Notes: generated from the sequence alone by a model not told the origin. Positions 16,847 through 26,365 are shown, numbered from the stretch's first letter. The stretch: 64,000 bases of DNA from Bacteroidales bacterium (GCA_017651465.1 JAGCCX010000045.1:28363-92362), one strand, 5' to 3'. Numbers and translations: made by a program.

Positions 16847-17566
16847 CTATTTTTTCCGAATCTCTGCCAGATATGCCCCGATAGTGCGCTCGAGTCCCAT
16901 ATACAGGGCGTCGCAAATGATGGCGTGACCTATCGAAACCTCGTCGGTCCAGGGAATTGTGTGGATAAAGTAGGACAGGTTATCGAGGTTGAGATCGTGC
17001 CCTGCATTAAGGCCCAGGGAGCATTCGCGAGCGGCTATGGCGGCCTTCAGATAGGGCTCCACAGCCTTTTCGGGATCGTTTTTGAACCCCTCGGCATAGG
17101 CTGCCGTGTACAGTTCCACACGGTCGGCGCCGCAAAGGGCCGCCCCCCTCACCATTTCGGGGTCGGGATCCACGAATATCGAAACCCTTATGCCTTCTTT
17201 CTTGAATTCACTGCACATCTCGCTCAGGAATCCGCGGTTCGACAGCGTATCCCATCCGGCGTTGGAAGTAATGGCGTCGGGAGCGTCGGGAACCAGGGTT
17301 ACCTGGTCGGGCTTGACCCGGCATACCAGGGCCTGGAATTCGGGTATGGGATTGCCTTCGATGTTGAACTCGGTCTTGATTAAAGGCCTGATATCCAGAA
17401 CGTCGGAGTAGCGGATATGACGCTGGTCGGGCCGTGGATGGACCGTGATGCCCTGTGCTCCGAAACGCTCGCAGTCAAGCGCCGCCTGGGTCACGTCGGG
17501 CATATTGCCTCCGCGGGCATTACGCAATGTGGCTATTTTGTTTATGTTTACACTCAGTCTTGTCAT
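16847..17566 (-). CDS. pdxJ: PdxJ, pyridoxine 5'-phosphate synthase
   Basis: 239 residues; condenses 1-deoxy-D-xylulose 5-phosphate with 3-amino-1-hydroxyacetone phosphate in de novo vitamin B6 synthesis. It starts [20 protein letters not shown], the family N-terminus, followed by the [14 protein letters not shown] phosphate-binding segment and, near the end, [18 protein letters not shown]. The Met three codons earlier (17575) is rejected because it would overlap the predicted -7 box. Divergent from nadK. Confidence 0.95.
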   Translation of the reverse strand: MTRLSVNINKIATLRNARGGNMPDVTQAALDCERFGAQGITVHPRPDQRHIRYSDVLDIRPLIKTEFNIEGNPIPEFQALVCRVKPDQVTLVPDAPDAITSNAGWDTLSNRGFLSEMCSEFKKEGIRVSIFVDPDPEMVRGAALCGADRVELYTAAYAEGFKNDPEKAVEPYLKAAIAARECSLGLNAGHDLNLDNLSYFIHTIPWTDEVSIGHAIICDALYMGLERTIGAYLAEIRKK

Positions 17567-17572
17567 AGATTG

Positions 17573-17580
17573 CAAAAATA
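17573..17580 (-). promoter_or_regulatory. Candidate -7 box for pdxJ
   Basis: TATTTTTG on the minus strand ends 6 bases before the pdxJ ATG. With the usual short distance from -7 box to transcription start, the mRNA would have almost no leader. Confidence 0.5.
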
Positions 17581-17613
17581 TAAATTTATATCCTAAAAGT
17601 AGAAATAAAGTAC

Positions 17614-17621
17614 TAAATTTG
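17614..17621 (+). promoter_or_regulatory. Candidate -7 box for nadK
   Basis: TAAATTTG on the plus strand ends 9 bases before the nadK ATG at 17631, predicting a leader of only a few bases. It lies in the A/T-rich divergent region shared with pdxJ. Confidence 0.45.
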
Positions 17622-17630
17622 AAGCCTGAT

Positions 17631-18443
17631 ATGAAGTTTGCTTATTTTTTGAAGGACAAGAGTCTGGAACTTGACCCCCGGGTGCTCGGCCTGCTGGCCG
17701 ACCTGGGCGCGCAGGGTTTCGATGTCTATCCGGTCCGGAGCAGCGAAGACGTACGCGAGGGCACCGAAATGCTCTTGAGCTTCGGCGGAGACGGTACTTT
17801 CCTTTCGGCTGCGGCGCTTGCCCTGGAGGCGTCTGTTCCCATACTTGGAGTTAATTTCGGACGTCTCGGGTTCTTGTCGGAGAACAAGCCCGAGAGCGTT
17901 GCCGACGCTCTGGCCCGCAAAGATTATTCCATACAGCGCCGGGGGCTTGTAAAGGTTGACGGCCTGTGCGGAGGGGACGGTCCCCAGCTGGCCCTCAATG
18001 AGGTGTGCGTGCTCCGCGAGGGAGCCGCTATGCTCGGAGTGGATGTGGAAGTGGATTCCTTGCCTCTGCCCACTTACTGGGCCGACGGATTGCTGGTGGC
18101 CACCAGCTCCGGCTCCACTGCGTATTCGCTCAGTGCCGGGGGGCCTATCTGTCTTCCGGATTCCAGAGTGCTGATAATCACTCCGATAGCGCCTCACAAC
18201 CTGAATGTGCGTCCGCTCGTGGTGCCTGACAGCTCCGAGATCAGAATAAGCTTCCGCTCCAGGGATTCCCTGGTGCGGCTTACTGCCGACAATCGTAATT
18301 ACGACGTGCCTTCTTCGGCATCCCTGAGCCTGAGCGCCGTTCCCGGAGCTTTGCAGATGGTGGTGCTCGGCGGCTCCAATTTCATAGGAGCCCTCAAGGC
18401 CCGGCTCCTTTGGGGAGGGGACGTCAGAAATCAAAGTGAATAG
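17631..18443 (+). CDS. nadK: NadK, NAD kinase
   Basis: 270 residues; phosphorylates NAD to NADP. It has the catalytic GGDGT motif at 52-56, then [14 protein letters not shown], a region with [19 protein letters not shown], and a final section with [17 protein letters not shown], all NadK signatures. The frame stays open to 17445 upstream, but that part overlaps pdxJ and has no family match; [10 protein letters not shown] fits the usual start. It is followed 3 bases later by uppS. Confidence 0.95.
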   Translation: MKFAYFLKDKSLELDPRVLGLLADLGAQGFDVYPVRSSEDVREGTEMLLSFGGDGTFLSAAALALEASVPILGVNFGRLGFLSENKPESVADALARKDYSIQRRGLVKVDGLCGGDGPQLALNEVCVLREGAAMLGVDVEVDSLPLPTYWADGLLVATSSGSTAYSLSAGGPICLPDSRVLIITPIAPHNLNVRPLVVPDSSEIRISFRSRDSLVRLTADNRNYDVPSSASLSLSAVPGALQMVVLGGSNFIGALKARLLWGGDVRNQSE

Positions 18444-18446
18444 TAT

Positions 18447-19127
18447 ATGGATGCTCCCCAGCTAGTTCCCGTACACGTAAGTTTCATAATGGACGGTAAC
18501 GGCCGTTGGGCCAAAGCGCGCGGGAAAGAGCGCATTTTCGGTCATTTTGAAGGTGTTGAAAGTGTAAGGGCCGTACTCGAGGCCAGTGTCGAATGGGGGA
18601 TCAAGTATGTGTCCTTCTTCGCCTTTTCCGAAGAAAACTGGGGCCGCCCCCAGGAGGAAGTGCTGGGCCTTATGTCGCTTATGATGCGCTCGATGAAAAA
18701 TGAGTTGCATTCTTTCCTTTCCAACGGAATACGTTTCAGGGTGCTCGGCAACCTTGAGCGCCTGAGCGACGAACTGCGTTCCGAGATCGCCCATATGGAG
18801 GAGGCCACCGCTTCCGGAGACAAGATGACTATGATTATCTTTATGAGCTACAGCGGCAAATGGGACCTTCGTCAGGCGGCCCGCCGGATGGCGGAGGAGG
18901 GCGGAGACGATATCGAACCGTATCTGGTTACAGCGGGCGTTCCCGACCCCGATTTGCTCATACGCACCTCCGGCGAGCAGCGTATCAGCAATTATATGCT
19001 CTGGCAGCTCGCCTACACGGAATTTGTATTTACTCCCACACTTTGGCCTGATTTTAGAAAGGAACAATATCTTGATGCGCTCCGGGAGTATGCTTCACGG
19101 GACAGACGTTTCGGAAAAGTCAAATAA
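18447..19127 (+). CDS. uppS: UppS, undecaprenyl diphosphate synthase (cis-prenyltransferase)
   Basis: 226 residues; elongates farnesyl diphosphate to the C55 carrier lipid precursor used for peptidoglycan. It has FIMDGNGRWAKARG (catalytic Asp16), the EGVESVRAVLEASVEWGIKYVSFFAFSEENW region, and the C-terminal PDPDLLIRTSGEQRISNYMLWQLAYTEF motif. The mid-region SYSGKWDLRQA replaces the more common NYGG-R-E-I form. Same operon as nadK; bamA follows with its own candidate promoter. Confidence 0.95.
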   Translation: MDAPQLVPVHVSFIMDGNGRWAKARGKERIFGHFEGVESVRAVLEASVEWGIKYVSFFAFSEENWGRPQEEVLGLMSLMMRSMKNELHSFLSNGIRFRVLGNLERLSDELRSEIAHMEEATASGDKMTMIIFMSYSGKWDLRQAARRMAEEGGDDIEPYLVTAGVPDPDLLIRTSGEQRISNYMLWQLAYTEFVFTPTLWPDFRKEQYLDALREYASRDRRFGKVK

Positions 19128-19132
19128 TTCCG

Positions 19133-19140
19133 TATATTTG
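19133..19140 (+). promoter_or_regulatory. Candidate -7 box for bamA
   Basis: TATATTTG, a full match to TAnnTTTG, in the short gap after uppS and 23 bases before the bamA ATG at 19164. Suggests that bamA-skp can be transcribed separately from nadK-uppS. Confidence 0.5.
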
Positions 19141-19163
19141 CGCATTTATCGGAAAGAGAAGAG

Positions 19164-21758
19164 ATGAGATACAAATATATTGTTGTCCTGATTTCGGTCC
19201 TGCTCTCCTGCCTGTCCCTCCGGGCGCAGGATAGCAAAGTGGAAATAGATTATAACCACCCCAAGAAGTATTTTGTGGGTGGCGTGTCGGTCGAGGGCAA
19301 CAGCTATTTCAGCGCGCAGCAGATCATTCAGCTTACAGGTCTCCAGAAAGGTATGGAAATCACCGTTCCCAGCGACGATGTGTCGGGAGTGGTGCGCAGG
19401 CTGTGGCTCCAGCGCTACTTTGAAGACGTATCGCTGGTCATCGACCGTTTAGGCGAAACGCCCGATTCGGCATATTTCAAAATAATCATCAAAGAACGCC
19501 CCAGGGTTTCGCGCTGGTCGTTCTCGGGTATCAAGAGCGGTGACAAGAAAGAGCTTCAGGAGCGCCTGAACCTGCGCCGTGGCGGTGAATTCTCCGAATA
19601 TGTCGAGAAGACCTCCGCCGATATCATCAAGCGTTACTACGCCGAAAAGGGCTTCCTGAACGCCAGCGTTACCGCCGAGACCCAGAAAGACACCGTGGTC
19701 AAGAACGCTATCCGCGTGAATTTCAACATCGACCGCGGGGAAAGGGTGAGAATCAAGGACATCAACTTCATAGGCAACGATCACGTCAAAGATTTCAAGC
19801 TTGCCCGCTCGATGAAGAAGACCAAGTCCAACAAGATATACAACTTCTTCAGCAGCAAGAAATTCAACGAGAAGGAGTACATCAACGACAAGAAAGCCGT
19901 GCTCTCCGCATTCAACGAGGCAGGCTACAGGGACGCCCGCCTGGTGCGCGACTCGGTGTACTACATCGAGCCCAAGCGCCTCGGTATCGACCTGGTGTTC
20001 GAAGAGGGCGACAAGTACTACTTCCGTGACATCACCTGGACCGGCAACTCGGTGTATCCTTCCGAGGTGCTCAATCAGGTGCTGCAGGTGCAGAAGGGCG
20101 ATGTGTACGACGTGGTGTCGATGGAAAAGCGCCTCAGGGGCGGCGGCAAGCAGACGGAGATGGACGTCTCCAAGCTCTACCGCGACAACGGTTACCTCTT
20201 CTTCAACATCACCCCCGTCGAGACCAACATCCAGAACGACTCCGTGGATGTTGAGTTGCGTATATCCGAAGGCAAGCAGGCGACCCTCAACAATATCATC
20301 ATCAACGGTAACGACCTTACCAACGAGAAAGTGGTGCGCCGGCAGGTTTTCACCCGTCCCGGCTACCTGTTCAGGCAGTCCGACTTCGAGCGCTCCATAC
20401 GTGAGATCGCTTCCCTCGGCCAGTTCGACCCCGAGGCGATTTCCGACCCCGCAAAGGGCTGGTCCATCATCCCGAACCAGCTCAACAACACTGTTGACAT
20501 TGTTTACAACGTGACCGAGAAGCCTTCCAGCCAGCTGGAGCTTTCCGGAGGCTGGGGCGCCGGCACCTTCGTGGCCACCGTGGGCGTAAGTTTCAACAAC
20601 TTCTCCACCAGCCGCTTCTTCGACAAGAGTGCCTGGAGGCCCGTGCCTCTCGGAGACGCGCAGAGCCTTGCTTTCCGTTTCCAGACCAACGGAAAATACT
20701 ATACCGCCCTGACTGCGAGTTTCGTGGAGCCCTGGCTCTTCGGCAAGAAACCTACTTCGCTCAACCTGTCGGGCTATTATACCCGTTACACCAATTCCAA
20801 CCTCTGGCTGGGCATTCTGGACAACAGCCGCCAGATGGAAGTATTCGGCGTATCGGCCTCGCTGGGTAACCGTCTCAAATGGCCTGACAACTACTTCGTG
20901 CTCTACAACGGACTCAGCTGGCAGACTTACAGGCTCAAGAACTGGGACGGCGGCTATTTTATCTTCGACAACGGCGTTTCGCACAATATCAGTTACACGA
21001 TTAACCTGATGCGTAACTCCACCGACCAGCAGATCTATCCCCGTTCGGGATCGGACTTCTCGCTGTCGCTCTCGCTCACGCCTCCTTTCTCGCTGTTCCG
21101 CAACTACGACCTCGATCCCAGCGGCAACAAGATCACCGAGCGTGACGGCCGTCCCATCGGCTGGAGGGACGTGCAGTACAACAACTGGTCGGTCTCTGAC
21201 CGCTACAAGTGGATCGAGTATCATAAATGGAAATTCTCAGCCGCAACATACACCAAGCTTATCGGCGACCTGGTGCTGATGACCCGCGCCCAATTCGGAT
21301 ATCTTGGTTTCTACAACCGTAACTGGGGATACTCTCCGTTCGAGGGATTCGTGGTCGGCGGCGACGGTATGTCCGGCTATTATTCGTACGGTACGGAAGT
21401 CATTGCTATGCGTGGTTACACCAACGGCAGTCTGACTCCGAACCTTCCTACCCAATATAACGCCAACCGCACCGCCTACGCGGGCAATGTGTACGACAAG
21501 TTCACCGTCGAGTTGCGTTATCCTGTTATCCTGCAGCCGTCTTCGACCATTTTCGTGCTGGGCTTCCTGGAAGGAGGCAACTGCTGGAGCGACATCAGGG
21601 ATTTCAATCCTTTCCAAATCAAGCGCAGCGCCGGTGTCGGTGTGCGTATCTTCCTGCCAATGATCGGATTGCTGGGTGTTGACTGGGGCTACGGCTTCGA
21701 CGCCAACGACAGCACCGGCGGCAGTCAATTCCATTTTGTTATCGGACAACAATTTTAA
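19164..21758 (+). CDS. bamA: BamA, outer-membrane protein assembly factor
   Basis: 864 residues: signal peptide (MRYKYIVVLISVLLSCLSLRAQ), five POTRA-type repeats over roughly residues 25-440 (FVGGVSVEGNSYFSAQQI, RWSFSGIKSG, RIKDINFIGNDHV, FRDITWTGNSVYPSE, LNNIIINGNDLTNEKVVRR), then a C-terminal 16-stranded barrel with a terminal FHFVIGQQF beta-signal. The loop-6 region shows AMRGYTNG, close to the VRGF/Y motif of the Omp85 family. It inserts outer-membrane barrels together with BamD (encoded at 12185). The skp gene follows 10 bases later. Confidence 0.96.
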   Translation: MRYKYIVVLISVLLSCLSLRAQDSKVEIDYNHPKKYFVGGVSVEGNSYFSAQQIIQLTGLQKGMEITVPSDDVSGVVRRLWLQRYFEDVSLVIDRLGETPDSAYFKIIIKERPRVSRWSFSGIKSGDKKELQERLNLRRGGEFSEYVEKTSADIIKRYYAEKGFLNASVTAETQKDTVVKNAIRVNFNIDRGERVRIKDINFIGNDHVKDFKLARSMKKTKSNKIYNFFSSKKFNEKEYINDKKAVLSAFNEAGYRDARLVRDSVYYIEPKRLGIDLVFEEGDKYYFRDITWTGNSVYPSEVLNQVLQVQKGDVYDVVSMEKRLRGGGKQTEMDVSKLYRDNGYLFFNITPVETNIQNDSVDVELRISEGKQATLNNIIINGNDLTNEKVVRRQVFTRPGYLFRQSDFERSIREIASLGQFDPEAISDPAKGWSIIPNQLNNTVDIVYNVTEKPSSQLELSGGWGAGTFVATVGVSFNNFSTSRFFDKSAWRPVPLGDAQSLAFRFQTNGKYYTALTASFVEPWLFGKKPTSLNLSGYYTRYTNSNLWLGILDNSRQMEVFGVSASLGNRLKWPDNYFVLYNGLSWQTYRLKNWDGGYFIFDNGVSHNISYTINLMRNSTDQQIYPRSGSDFSLSLSLTPPFSLFRNYDLDPSGNKITERDGRPIGWRDVQYNNWSVSDRYKWIEYHKWKFSAATYTKLIGDLVLMTRAQFGYLGFYNRNWGYSPFEGFVVGGDGMSGYYSYGTEVIAMRGYTNGSLTPNLPTQYNANRTAYAGNVYDKFTVELRYPVILQPSSTIFVLGFLEGGNCWSDIRDFNPFQIKRSAGVGVRIFLPMIGLLGVDWGYGFDANDSTGGSQFHFVIGQQF

Positions 21759-21768
21759 ATTTTTTGAT

Positions 21769-22332
21769 ATGAAAAAGATTCTTTTGGTTGCCGCATTGGC
21801 AATGATGAGCGCAGCAGCGTTCGCGCAGCAGAAGTTCGCATACGTTAACTTTACCGAATTGGTGCAGTTGATGCCCGAAGCGGACCAGGCCCGCGCCACT
21901 ATTGACGCTTCCACCAAGGAGGCAAGCGAGACTTATCAGGCAATGGCCGATGAGTTCAACACCAAATACCAGCAGTATCAGCAGAAGGCTTCCACCTGGA
22001 CCCAGGCTATCCGCGAGACCAAGGAGAAGGAGCTGACCGACATCCAGCAGCGTATCCAGGAGTTCAACCAGACCGTTCAGGCCGAGCTCCAGCAGCAACA
22101 GCAGCAGCTTATGGCTCCTCTGTACAAGAAGGCTCAGGATACTATCGAGAAGCTGGCCAAGGATGGCGGCTATGTGTTCGTGTTCGACCAGACCACGGCC
22201 CTTTACATCGACCCTGCCCAGGCGGACGATCTTACCGCCGCGGCACGCAAGGCCCTCAGCATCCCTGCCGACAGGACAATGGAGTCGCTTCAGAAAGAAC
22301 TCCAGGCCAAGGCTGAGCAGATGCAGCAATAA
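21769..22332 (+). CDS. Skp/OmpH periplasmic chaperone
   Basis: 187 residues: signal peptide MKKILLVAALAMMSAAAFAQ, a short strand segment (QKFAYVNFTELVQLMPEADQA), a long Gln/Glu-rich coiled coil (with a run of glutamines around AELQQQQQQL) and a return strand GGYVFVFDQTTALYIDPAQ. This is the Skp fold that carries unfolded outer-membrane proteins to BamA. The frame is open from 21676, but the earlier codons overlap bamA; the ATG at 21769 begins a good signal peptide. Its place directly after bamA supports the role. Confidence 0.9.
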   Translation: MKKILLVAALAMMSAAAFAQQKFAYVNFTELVQLMPEADQARATIDASTKEASETYQAMADEFNTKYQQYQQKASTWTQAIRETKEKELTDIQQRIQEFNQTVQAELQQQQQQLMAPLYKKAQDTIEKLAKDGGYVFVFDQTTALYIDPAQADDLTAAARKALSIPADRTMESLQKELQAKAEQMQQ

Positions 22333-22358
22333 GACCTAACCACACTTTAATAACACTT

Positions 22359-23702
22359 ATGAATACCAATGAAATTCTGGCCAAGCTCCGGGCCAAGTAT
22401 CCTGGGGAGAGTGAATATCTCCAGGCCGTTCAGGAGGTTTTGGAATCGGTGGAGGATGTCTATAACCAGCATCCCGAATTCGAGAAGGCAAAGATTGTCG
22501 AGAGAATGGTCGAACCGGACCGCATCTTTACGTTCCGCGTGACCTGGGTTGACGATCAGGGGGTAGTACAGACCAACACCGGCTACCGCGTGCAATTCAA
22601 CAGCGCCATCGGCCCCTACAAGGGCGGGCTCCGTTTCCACAGGGCGGTAACTCCTTCGATGCTCAAGTTCCTCGGCTTCGAGCAGACCTTCAAGAACGCC
22701 CTCACCACCCTTCCTATGGGAGGTGCCAAAGGTGGCTCCGATTTTGACCCGGTAGGGAAGAGCAACGACGAGATTATGCGCTTCTGCCAGGCCTTTATGC
22801 TTGAACTATGGCAGTGTATCGGTCCCGATCAGGATATTCCTGCGGGCGACGTGGGCGTAGGCGGCCGTGAGATAGGCTACCTGTACGGAATGTACAAGAA
22901 ACTCGCCCGCGAGTACAATACCGGTGTGCTTACCGGCAAGGGAGGCACCTGGGGAGGCAGTATCCTGCGTCCCGAGGCCACCGGATTCGGCGCCCTGTAC
23001 TTCACCCAGCACCTTCTCGAGAAGGCCGGGAAGGACATCCAGGGCAAGAAGATAGCCCTGTCCGGCTTCGGCAACGTAGCTTGGGGCGCAGCCACCAAGG
23101 CGGTTGAGCTCGGCGCCAAGGTTGTGGCCATTTCCGGTCCCGACGGCGTTTGCCACATCCCTGAAGGAATCACCAAGGAGATGATTGACTATATGCTCGT
23201 AATGCGTGCGTCCAACCGCAATATGGTCGAGGATATGGCTACCAAGTTCCCCGGCAAGGCATTCTTCACTGCCGGCAAGAAGGCTTGGAGCATTCCCGTG
23301 GACATCGCCCTGCCTTGCGCTTTCCAGAACGAGCTTTCCGAGGATGACGCCAAGGAACTCGCCGCCAACGGATGCTGGTGCTGCTGCGAGGTGTCCAATA
23401 TGGGATGCCAGCCCGGTGCCATACATTACTTCCAGAACAACGGTATCCTGTTCGCTCCCGGCAAGGCCGTCAATGCAGGCGGCGTGGCCACCTCCGGTCT
23501 GGAGATGACCCAGAATGCCGAGCATATCTCCTGGGATGCCAAGGAGGTTGACGACAAGCTTCATTTTATTATGAAGTCCATCCACGAGCAGTGCGTGAAG
23601 TTCGGCACCAGGCCGGACGGCAGCGTTGACTATGTCAAGGGTGCCAATATCGCAGGCTTTATGAAGGTCGCAACCGCTATGCTGGAGCAGGGCACAATTT
23701 AA
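22359..23702 (+). CDS. gdhA: GdhA, glutamate dehydrogenase
   Basis: 447 residues of the hexameric small-subunit type. It has KGGLRFHRAVTPSMLKFLGFEQTFKNALT and the catalytic PMGGAKGGSDFDP (Lys124), then GGREIGYLYGMYKKL and a Rossmann domain with ALSGFGNVAWGAATKAVELG. The A residue in the glycine motif and the S following G in ISGPDG are consistent with NADPH use, but cofactor choice is uncertain. It links 2-oxoglutarate and ammonia to glutamate. It ends at a strong hairpin. Confidence 0.94.
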   Translation: MNTNEILAKLRAKYPGESEYLQAVQEVLESVEDVYNQHPEFEKAKIVERMVEPDRIFTFRVTWVDDQGVVQTNTGYRVQFNSAIGPYKGGLRFHRAVTPSMLKFLGFEQTFKNALTTLPMGGAKGGSDFDPVGKSNDEIMRFCQAFMLELWQCIGPDQDIPAGDVGVGGREIGYLYGMYKKLAREYNTGVLTGKGGTWGGSILRPEATGFGALYFTQHLLEKAGKDIQGKKIALSGFGNVAWGAATKAVELGAKVVAISGPDGVCHIPEGITKEMIDYMLVMRASNRNMVEDMATKFPGKAFFTAGKKAWSIPVDIALPCAFQNELSEDDAKELAANGCWCCCEVSNMGCQPGAIHYFQNNGILFAPGKAVNAGGVATSGLEMTQNAEHISWDAKEVDDKLHFIMKSIHEQCVKFGTRPDGSVDYVKGANIAGFMKVATAMLEQGTI

Positions 23703-23720
23703 GTTTGACCCTTATATCTG

Positions 23721-23755
23721 AAAGTGGCGCGGATTCAGGTCCGCGCCACTTTTGT
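23721..23755. terminator. Bidirectional terminator between gdhA and the AGE-family gene
   Basis: A perfect 13-base inverted repeat, AAAGTGGCGCGGA (23721-23733) with TCCGCGCCACTTT (23740-23752), with a T-rich end on the plus strand. Two convergent genes end on either side, so it probably serves both. Confidence 0.85.
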
Positions 23756-24939
23756 TATAGTGAATCAGCAATTTCCTGCAGGGTGTTTCCGATTTGGTAA
23801 AGCCCGCGGGGGACGTGGAAGCAGCCCTTCCATTTGCCTCCCTTGAGGGGGAGCAGCACCTCGCCGCGGCGGTTCAGGTAGCCAAACCATTCGGGGTAAT
23901 CGGGATCTTTGAAATAGGTCCACAGATAGTCGTCAAGGCGAAGGAACCAGTCGAGGGCAAGTTGGTTGCCGGTGAGTTTATATCCCTTGATCATACAGAT
24001 TGCGGCCTCGAGATGCACCCACCAAAGTTTCTGGTCCCATTCCAGCTCCTGCGTGGGATGCCCAAGGCGGTCCATAAAGTAGAATATTCCGCCGTATTCT
24101 TTGTCCCAGCCGTATTCTATGACGCCCAGGGCAATCGACATACTCTTTTCGATGATTTCCGGGCGCTTGAGCCTTAATCCGAGGTTCATCATAAACCAAA
24201 GGGCCTCCAGGTCGTGCCCCGGATTGACTTTCCTCCCCTCGAAGCAGTCCAGCAGGGTTCCGTCGGGGGCAAGATTCTCCACCATCACTCCAATCGAGGG
24301 CTGGTAAAATACGTCGAACACTTCGTGGAGCGCCTCCTCGATGGTTTTGTCCAGCAGGGTCTTGTCGTCGATGATGGGTTCGATCTCCAGGGCCATATTG
24401 CATATAATCATCGGCAGGGCGAAGTCTTTCATCGGCCTGGTGCCGGGGTAGCCTTTGGACCATATTCCCTTAGGGTTGGAACGCCGCTCAAGGATACGCT
24501 GGAAGGTCTTGCGGGCCGCATCGGCCCAGCGCTGGTCGCCGGTAGCTACGGAGAGCTGGGCGAACGCCATACAGGCGAAGGTGTTGGAGAAGATATTGTA
24601 GGGCTGCACCAGCGGGGCGCCCTCGCGGTTGAGGGAGAAGTAAAAGTCAAAATTGCCGTTGTGGCCGTGCTTGAGCAGGAATTCACCTCCTTGGAGGGCG
24701 CATTCGAGCCAGCGGTGGTTTTTCTCTACCTTATTATAGAGCATCGCGAACATCCAGACTTCACGGCCCTGCAGCCACACGAACTTGTCGGTATCGAAGA
24801 CGCTGCCGTCCCTGTCAAGGCAGGTGAAGTAGCCGCCGTATTTAAGGTCCTGGGAATTGTCCAGCCAGAAGGGGAGGACGCCTGAATAAAGCTCATTGCG
24901 GTAGCGGGCCGCCATTGCGGAGAATTCTTGCTTGGTCAT
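23755..24939 (-). CDS. AGE-family sugar 2-epimerase (N-acylglucosamine 2-epimerase-like)
   Basis: 394 residues forming an (alpha/alpha) barrel. Family signatures are present: KFVWLQGREVWMFAMLYN, NPGHDLEALWFMM and the WWVHLEAAICMIKGY stretch with conserved His residues (in NPGHD and VHLEA) that act in base catalysis. AGE enzymes interconvert GlcNAc and ManNAc; relatives act on glucose/mannose or cellobiose ends. Cytoplasmic, as no signal peptide is visible. It is divergent from a sugar transporter gene, and the two may form one uptake/entry module. The precise substrate is not determinable. Confidence 0.85.
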   Translation of the reverse strand: MTKQEFSAMAARYRNELYSGVLPFWLDNSQDLKYGGYFTCLDRDGSVFDTDKFVWLQGREVWMFAMLYNKVEKNHRWLECALQGGEFLLKHGHNGNFDFYFSLNREGAPLVQPYNIFSNTFACMAFAQLSVATGDQRWADAARKTFQRILERRSNPKGIWSKGYPGTRPMKDFALPMIICNMALEIEPIIDDKTLLDKTIEEALHEVFDVFYQPSIGVMVENLAPDGTLLDCFEGRKVNPGHDLEALWFMMNLGLRLKRPEIIEKSMSIALGVIEYGWDKEYGGIFYFMDRLGHPTQELEWDQKLWWVHLEAAICMIKGYKLTGNQLALDWFLRLDDYLWTYFKDPDYPEWFGYLNRRGEVLLPLKGGKWKGCFHVPRGLYQIGNTLQEIADSL

Positions 24940-24946
24940 AGTAGTG

Positions 24947-24954
24947 CAAATTTA
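24947..24954 (-). promoter_or_regulatory. Candidate -7 box for the AGE-family gene
   Basis: TAAATTTG on the minus strand, ending 7 bases before the ATG at 24939; predicts a leader of about two bases. Confidence 0.5.
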
Positions 24955-24966
24955 ACAATTTATTGG

Positions 24967-24974
24967 TACATTTG
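24967..24974 (+). promoter_or_regulatory. Candidate -7 box for the sugar-porter gene
   Basis: TACATTTG on the plus strand, ending 5 bases before the ATG at 24980; predicts a leaderless or nearly leaderless mRNA. It is separated by only 12 bases from the opposing -7 box of the AGE-family gene. Confidence 0.5.
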
Positions 24975-24979
24975 TATCT

Positions 24980-26365
24980 ATGAGCAAGACTGTAAATATG
25001 GGATACGTCGTATTCCTTTGTGTGGTGGCCGCTTTGGGCGGCATTTTGTTCGGTTACGATACCGCTGTAATCTCCGGAACCACAAGCGTTGTCAAGGCCC
25101 AGTTCGGACTTTCTACCGGTCTGGAGGGCTGGTATGTGGGTTGCGCCCTGATAGGTTCCATAATCGGCGTGGCGCTTGCGGGTATGCTCAGCGACGGTAT
25201 GGGACGCAAAAAGACTATGTTCCTCTCGGCCCTGATGTTCAGTATCTCCGCCATAGGGTGCGCCGTGTGTTCCGACTTCGCCCAGCTGGTGGTGTTCCGT
25301 ATGATAGGCGGATTCGGAATCGGCGTGGTATCCATAGTGTCGCCTATCTATATCTCGGAAGTGGCCCCCGCCGAACGCAGGGGTACCCTGGTATCTTTAT
25401 ATCAGCTTGCCATAACCATAGGCTTCCTGCTGGCTTATCTTGCCAACTATCTGATACTCAAGGGGGCCGAGCTCGATTCGACCGATCCTGCCCTCTCATC
25501 CCGTATTATGAACAGCGAATATTGGAGGGGGATGCTTGGCAGCGAGACCATACCCGACCTGCTTTTCCTCGTGGTTATCTTCTTTATCCCCGAGAGTCCC
25601 CGCTGGCTTACGGTCAAGGGGCGCGATGGTAAAGCCCTGGGCATACTGCAGCGTATCTACGGTACGACCCAGGCGGCTTCGGAGCAGCTTGACGCTACCC
25701 GCGAGTCCATCGCAGGAGAGGTCAAGAGCGAGTGGCGCACCCTGCTTGAGCCGGGTATATTCAAGGCCGTGCTCATTGGTTCCGCCATTGCCATCCTGGG
25801 CCAGTTTATGGGAGTCAACGCCGTGCTTTATTACGGGCCCAAGATATTTATGGACGCCGGACTCAGCGGCGAAGGATCGCTGTTGAGCACCGTGCTCGTG
25901 GGCGTGGTGAATATGCTTACCACGGTGATCGCGCTGCTTATCATCGACAAGGTGGGGCGCAAGAAACTTGTCTGGTGGGGCGTGGGAGGTATGATAGCGT
26001 GCCTGATGATGATAGGGCTGTATTTCGCTCTGGGCAGCCTTCCTACGTGGTTCCTGCTTGTCTTTTTCCTGCTTTACGTGTTCTGCACCGCTATTTCTAT
26101 CAGCGCCGTGGTGTTCGTGCTGCTTAGCGAGATGTATCCCAACCGGGTCCGCGGCCTTGCTATGTCGGTGGCCGGACTCGCTCTCTGGGTGGGAACCTAT
26201 CTCATCGGCCAGCTCACCCCGTGGATGCTCGAGACCCTGACTCCCGCCGGCACATTCTTCCTCTTTGCCTTTATGTGCCTGCCTTACCTCTTCATTATGT
26301 GGAAATGGGTTCCCGAGACCACCGGTAAGAGCCTGGAGGAGATTGAGGCATACTGGAAGTCTTAA
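24980..26365 (+). CDS. MFS sugar-porter family transporter (XylE-like)
   Basis: 461 residues with about twelve membrane helices. Sugar-porter signatures are clear: GGILFGYDTAVISG in helix 1, GMLSDGMGRKKTMF after helix 2, PIYISEVAPAERRGTLVSLYQLAITIGFLLAY, PESPRWL before the central loop, GVNAVLYYGPKIF, and a final VPETTGKSLEEIE. These proteins import hexoses or pentoses, usually with protons. The divergent partner is an AGE-family epimerase, hinting at an amino- or neutral hexose. Confidence 0.9.
   Translation: MSKTVNMGYVVFLCVVAALGGILFGYDTAVISGTTSVVKAQFGLSTGLEGWYVGCALIGSIIGVALAGMLSDGMGRKKTMFLSALMFSISAIGCAVCSDFAQLVVFRMIGGFGIGVVSIVSPIYISEVAPAERRGTLVSLYQLAITIGFLLAYLANYLILKGAELDSTDPALSSRIMNSEYWRGMLGSETIPDLLFLVVIFFIPESPRWLTVKGRDGKALGILQRIYGTTQAASEQLDATRESIAGEVKSEWRTLLEPGIFKAVLIGSAIAILGQFMGVNAVLYYGPKIFMDAGLSGEGSLLSTVLVGVVNMLTTVIALLIIDKVGRKKLVWWGVGGMIACLMMIGLYFALGSLPTWFLLVFFLLYVFCTAISISAVVFVLLSEMYPNRVRGLAMSVAGLALWVGTYLIGQLTPWMLETLTPAGTFFLFAFMCLPYLFIMWKWVPETTGKSLEEIEAYWKS

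Noticed and set aside
19449-21224. Long minus-strand frame (about 591 codons) antisense to bamA
   Set aside because: No recognisable motif; bamA on the plus strand is certain.
22088-22110. CAG/CAA-rich stretch in skp as a simple-sequence repeat
   Set aside because: It encodes a glutamine-rich part of the coiled coil with mixed codons and is not a tandem array of contingency type.
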